Origin: Shewanella zhangzhouensis
GTDB lineage: Bacteria; Pseudomonadota; Gammaproteobacteria; Enterobacterales; Shewanellaceae
NCBI RefSeq assembly: GCF_019457615.1
Contig: NZ_CP080414.1
Location: 494,501-558,500, forward strand
Reading direction: 5' to 3'
Length of the DNA stretch: 64,000 bases
In this document: in pieces, positions 62,080 through 64,000 of the stretch
Layout: every line of letters begins with the position of its first letter
How positions within the stretch are numbered: position 1 is the first letter of the stretch
Notes under the pieces: generated by a model
Told to the model about the DNA's origin: nothing
The model's database searches: none
Seen by the model: the letters and a program-made list of their open reading frames with translations, nothing else
Position numbers and translations under genes: made by a program

Positions 62080-63839
62080 AACCAAAACTCAAGATGCGCC
62101 TTGGGGATTTGCTGGTCTCGGAACAAATCATTGGTGAGGATCAGCTGACTGCTGCACTGGCTCAGCAAAAGAGCACCGGTCGTAAGTTGGGGCGGACCCT
62201 GATTGATATGGGGTATATTGCCGAAGATCAGCTGCTTAAGTTCCTGTCCCAACAGCTGAATATTCCCTATCTCGATATCAGTCGCCGTCCTGTGCCTCCC
62301 GCTGTGGTGAATCTGCTGCCAGAAGTGCAGGCCCGTCGCTACCGCGCCCTGGTGATTGAAGATAAGGGGGATGCGGTGGTGGTCGCCATGAGCGATCCGG
62401 CGGATCTGCAGGCGCTGGATAACCTGGAAGTGCTGCTGGCACCCAAGCGCCTCGAGTTGGTGGTTGCCCCTGAAGCCCAGCTAATGCAGGCCTTTGACAA
62501 CCTGTACCGGCGCACCGAGCAAATTGCCCAAATGGCCGGGCAGCTGGAAGAGGAATATGCCGCCGACGAGGCATTCGATCTGGCCGCGCTGACCGCCGGT
62601 GACAGTGACAGTGAAACCACTGTCGTAAAACTGTTGCAGTCGATTTTCGAAGACGCAGTACAGATGCGGGCATCGGATATTCACATCGAACCCGGCGATA
62701 AATCGCTGCGCATCCGTCAACGCGTGGATGGCCACCTGCAGGAAACCATACTTAACGAAGTCACCATAGCCGCAGCGCTGGTGCTTCGTCTCAAGCTGAT
62801 GGCGGGATTGGATATTTCCGAAAAACGCCTGCCTCAGGACGGCCGTTTCCATATGGAAGTCAAAGGCCACAAAATCGACGTGCGTATTTCCACCATGCCC
62901 ATTTACCACGGTGAGTCTGTGGTAATGCGTCTGCTTGACCAATCGGCCGGTTTGCTGACCCTGAATGAAACCGGTATGCCAGATGCGATTCTGCAGCGGG
63001 TACGTAAACAGATTAAGCGGCCCCACGGCATGCTGCTGGTGACAGGTCCTACGGGTAGCGGCAAAACCACCACCCTCTACGGCATCCTGAGTGAACTCAA
63101 TACGGCCGATCGCAAGATAATCACGGTGGAAGACCCGGTGGAATATCAGCTGCCCCGCATCAATCAGGTGCAGGTTAACCACAAGATTGGGCTGAATTTT
63201 TCCAATGTGCTGCGCACCACACTGCGTCAGGACCCAGACATCATCATGGTGGGGGAGATGCGTGACCACGAGACCGTGGAAATCGGATTGCGGGGCGCCC
63301 TGACGGGGCACTTTGTGCTTTCGACTCTGCACACCAACGACGCGGTCACCTCGGCACTGCGACTCCTGGACATGGGGGCAGCCAGTTATTTGGTGGCCAG
63401 TGCGCTGCGGGTCATCATTGCCCAGCGCCTGGTGCGACGCGTATGCCAAAACTGCGCCGTGGATTATCAATTGACCAGTCAGAATAAAGCTTGGCTAACC
63501 AGCGTCAGTAAGGGGATGGATTTTTCTCAGGCCCGTTTTCGCATGGGCACTGGCTGTCAAAGCTGCAGTGGTACAGGTTACCGTGGTCGTATCGGTATTT
63601 TCGAGCTGCTGGAGCTGGATGAGGCCATGGTGGATGCCATGCGCACCGGCAATCCTCAGGAATTTGCCCATGCCGCATATGCCAGTCCCAATTTTACCCC
63701 CTTGCTTATCTCGGCACTCAATTACCTGAAGCAGGGGATGACCACCATTGAAGAGGTCGCCAGGCTGGTGGAGGACGTCAGCGAAACCCAGATACCTCTG
63801 TCGCAGGAAATGGCCCAGTTTGATGGGGCGGGAGCCTGA
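62076..63839 (+). CDS. mshE: MSHA pilus extension ATPase MshE
   Basis: 587 residues. Two MshEN-type N-terminal motifs are present: MRLGDLLVSEQIIGEDQLTA (about 7-26) and RKLGRTLIDMGYIAEDQL, which in Vibrio cholerae MshE bind c-di-GMP. The GspE/PilB core has Walker A GPTGSGKTTTL (about 326), the Asp box, Walker B MVGEMRDHET, a His box and Zn-type CXXC pairs (RRVCQNC and GCQSCSG). It powers pilus assembly, so c-di-GMP should control pilus extension. Confidence 0.95.
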   Translation: MKPKLKMRLGDLLVSEQIIGEDQLTAALAQQKSTGRKLGRTLIDMGYIAEDQLLKFLSQQLNIPYLDISRRPVPPAVVNLLPEVQARRYRALVIEDKGDAVVVAMSDPADLQALDNLEVLLAPKRLELVVAPEAQLMQAFDNLYRRTEQIAQMAGQLEEEYAADEAFDLAALTAGDSDSETTVVKLLQSIFEDAVQMRASDIHIEPGDKSLRIRQRVDGHLQETILNEVTIAAALVLRLKLMAGLDISEKRLPQDGRFHMEVKGHKIDVRISTMPIYHGESVVMRLLDQSAGLLTLNETGMPDAILQRVRKQIKRPHGMLLVTGPTGSGKTTTLYGILSELNTADRKIITVEDPVEYQLPRINQVQVNHKIGLNFSNVLRTTLRQDPDIIMVGEMRDHETVEIGLRGALTGHFVLSTLHTNDAVTSALRLLDMGAASYLVASALRVIIAQRLVRRVCQNCAVDYQLTSQNKAWLTSVSKGMDFSQARFRMGTGCQSCSGTGYRGRIGIFELLELDEAMVDAMRTGNPQEFAHAAYASPNFTPLLISALNYLKQGMTTIEEVARLVEDVSETQIPLSQEMAQFDGAGA

Positions 63840-63841
63840 CG

Positions 63842-64000
63842 ATGCCTGTGTATAAGTATCGGGGGCGCAATGCCCAGGGACAGCAGGTAACGGGGGAGCT
63901 TGATGCCGCCTCCGAGAATGCGGCCGCCGATCAGCTGCTGTCGCGGGCGGTTATTCCGCTGGAATTTCGAGAAACCAAACCCCGGGGTGAAGGTGTCAGC
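63842..64000 (+). CDS. mshG: MSHA inner-membrane platform protein MshG, 5' part (truncated by window edge)
   Basis: The first 53 residues only: MPVYKYRGRNAQGQQVTGEL followed by DAASENAAADQLLSR, the start of a type II secretion F/PilC platform protein. It begins 2 bp after mshE. The rest, with the membrane domain, lies beyond the window. Confidence 0.88.
   Translation, partial: MPVYKYRGRNAQGQQVTGELDAASENAAADQLLSRAVIPLEFRETKPRGEGVS

Noticed and set aside
1..64000. CRISPR array, transposase, integrase or prophage
   Set aside because: No spaced repeats, transposase or integrase motifs, or tRNA-flanking attachment sites were seen.

Overview
The window looks like a chromosome segment of a Shewanella-type gammaproteobacterium (Alteromonadales), probably one of the higher-GC members. 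The evidence is a long run of recognisable core genes (ubiD-fre, uvrD, ubiA, argS-ftsN-like-hslV-hslU, priA, rpmE, malic enzyme), a mannose-sensitive haemagglutinin (MSH) pilus cluster in the usual order mshH-I-(PilN)-J-K-L-M-N-E-G, and a DP-EP family protein typical of Shewanella. I saw no tRNA or rRNA gene, CRISPR array, insertion sequence or prophage.

Layout. 1-6.8 kb: 3' part of a DHA2-type MFS exporter, an ElaA-like acetyltransferase and a small monooxygenase, a radical SAM protein, an MscS channel, YgiD dioxygenase and a fold-III PLP decarboxylase. 6.8-12 kb: YdcH, uridine phosphorylase facing a Tsx-like nucleoside porin (uptake plus catabolism), then an NfeD-SPFH-SPFH membrane-domain operon. 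12-19.8 kb: homocysteine methyltransferase family, a membrane-bound winged-helix regulator carrying a receiver-like domain, uvrD, ubiA, an orphan TorT-like protein, a MazG-like protein and a helix-hairpin-helix protein. 19.7-26.6 kb: a periplasmic binding protein, fre and ubiD, a secreted hypothetical protein, a secreted M4 metalloprotease and a DUF971 protein.

26.7-41.5 kb is the most accessory-looking part. It holds a giant winged-helix/STAND ATPase/TPR regulator, a DP-EP protein, a diguanylate cyclase, an amidohydrolase, a phosphatase, a lipoprotein, and a two-component system next to a large secreted subtilase. Two sets of repeated DNA motifs suggest local regulatory circuits. A near-identical 19-bp repeat lies before the DP-EP gene and before the cyclase gene. 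A TGTAYG-N6-CATACA palindrome lies before the response-regulator operon and before the subtilase gene.

41.6-53.7 kb returns to core genes: hslVU with a clear sigma-32 promoter, ftsN-like, argS, a gap with a candidate structured small RNA, a large lipoprotein, priA, a FimV-N-like protein, rpmE and malic enzyme. 53.8-64 kb is the MSH pilus operon: a CsrD/MshH regulator, PilM/N/O/P-like inner-membrane proteins, the secretin MshL, MshM, MshN, the ATPase MshE with a probable c-di-GMP-binding N-terminus, and the start of MshG at the window edge. Neighbouring genes overlap by 4 bp at several junctions. The diguanylate cyclase at 30.7 kb, MshH and MshE together point to control of surface attachment by c-di-GMP and Csr.
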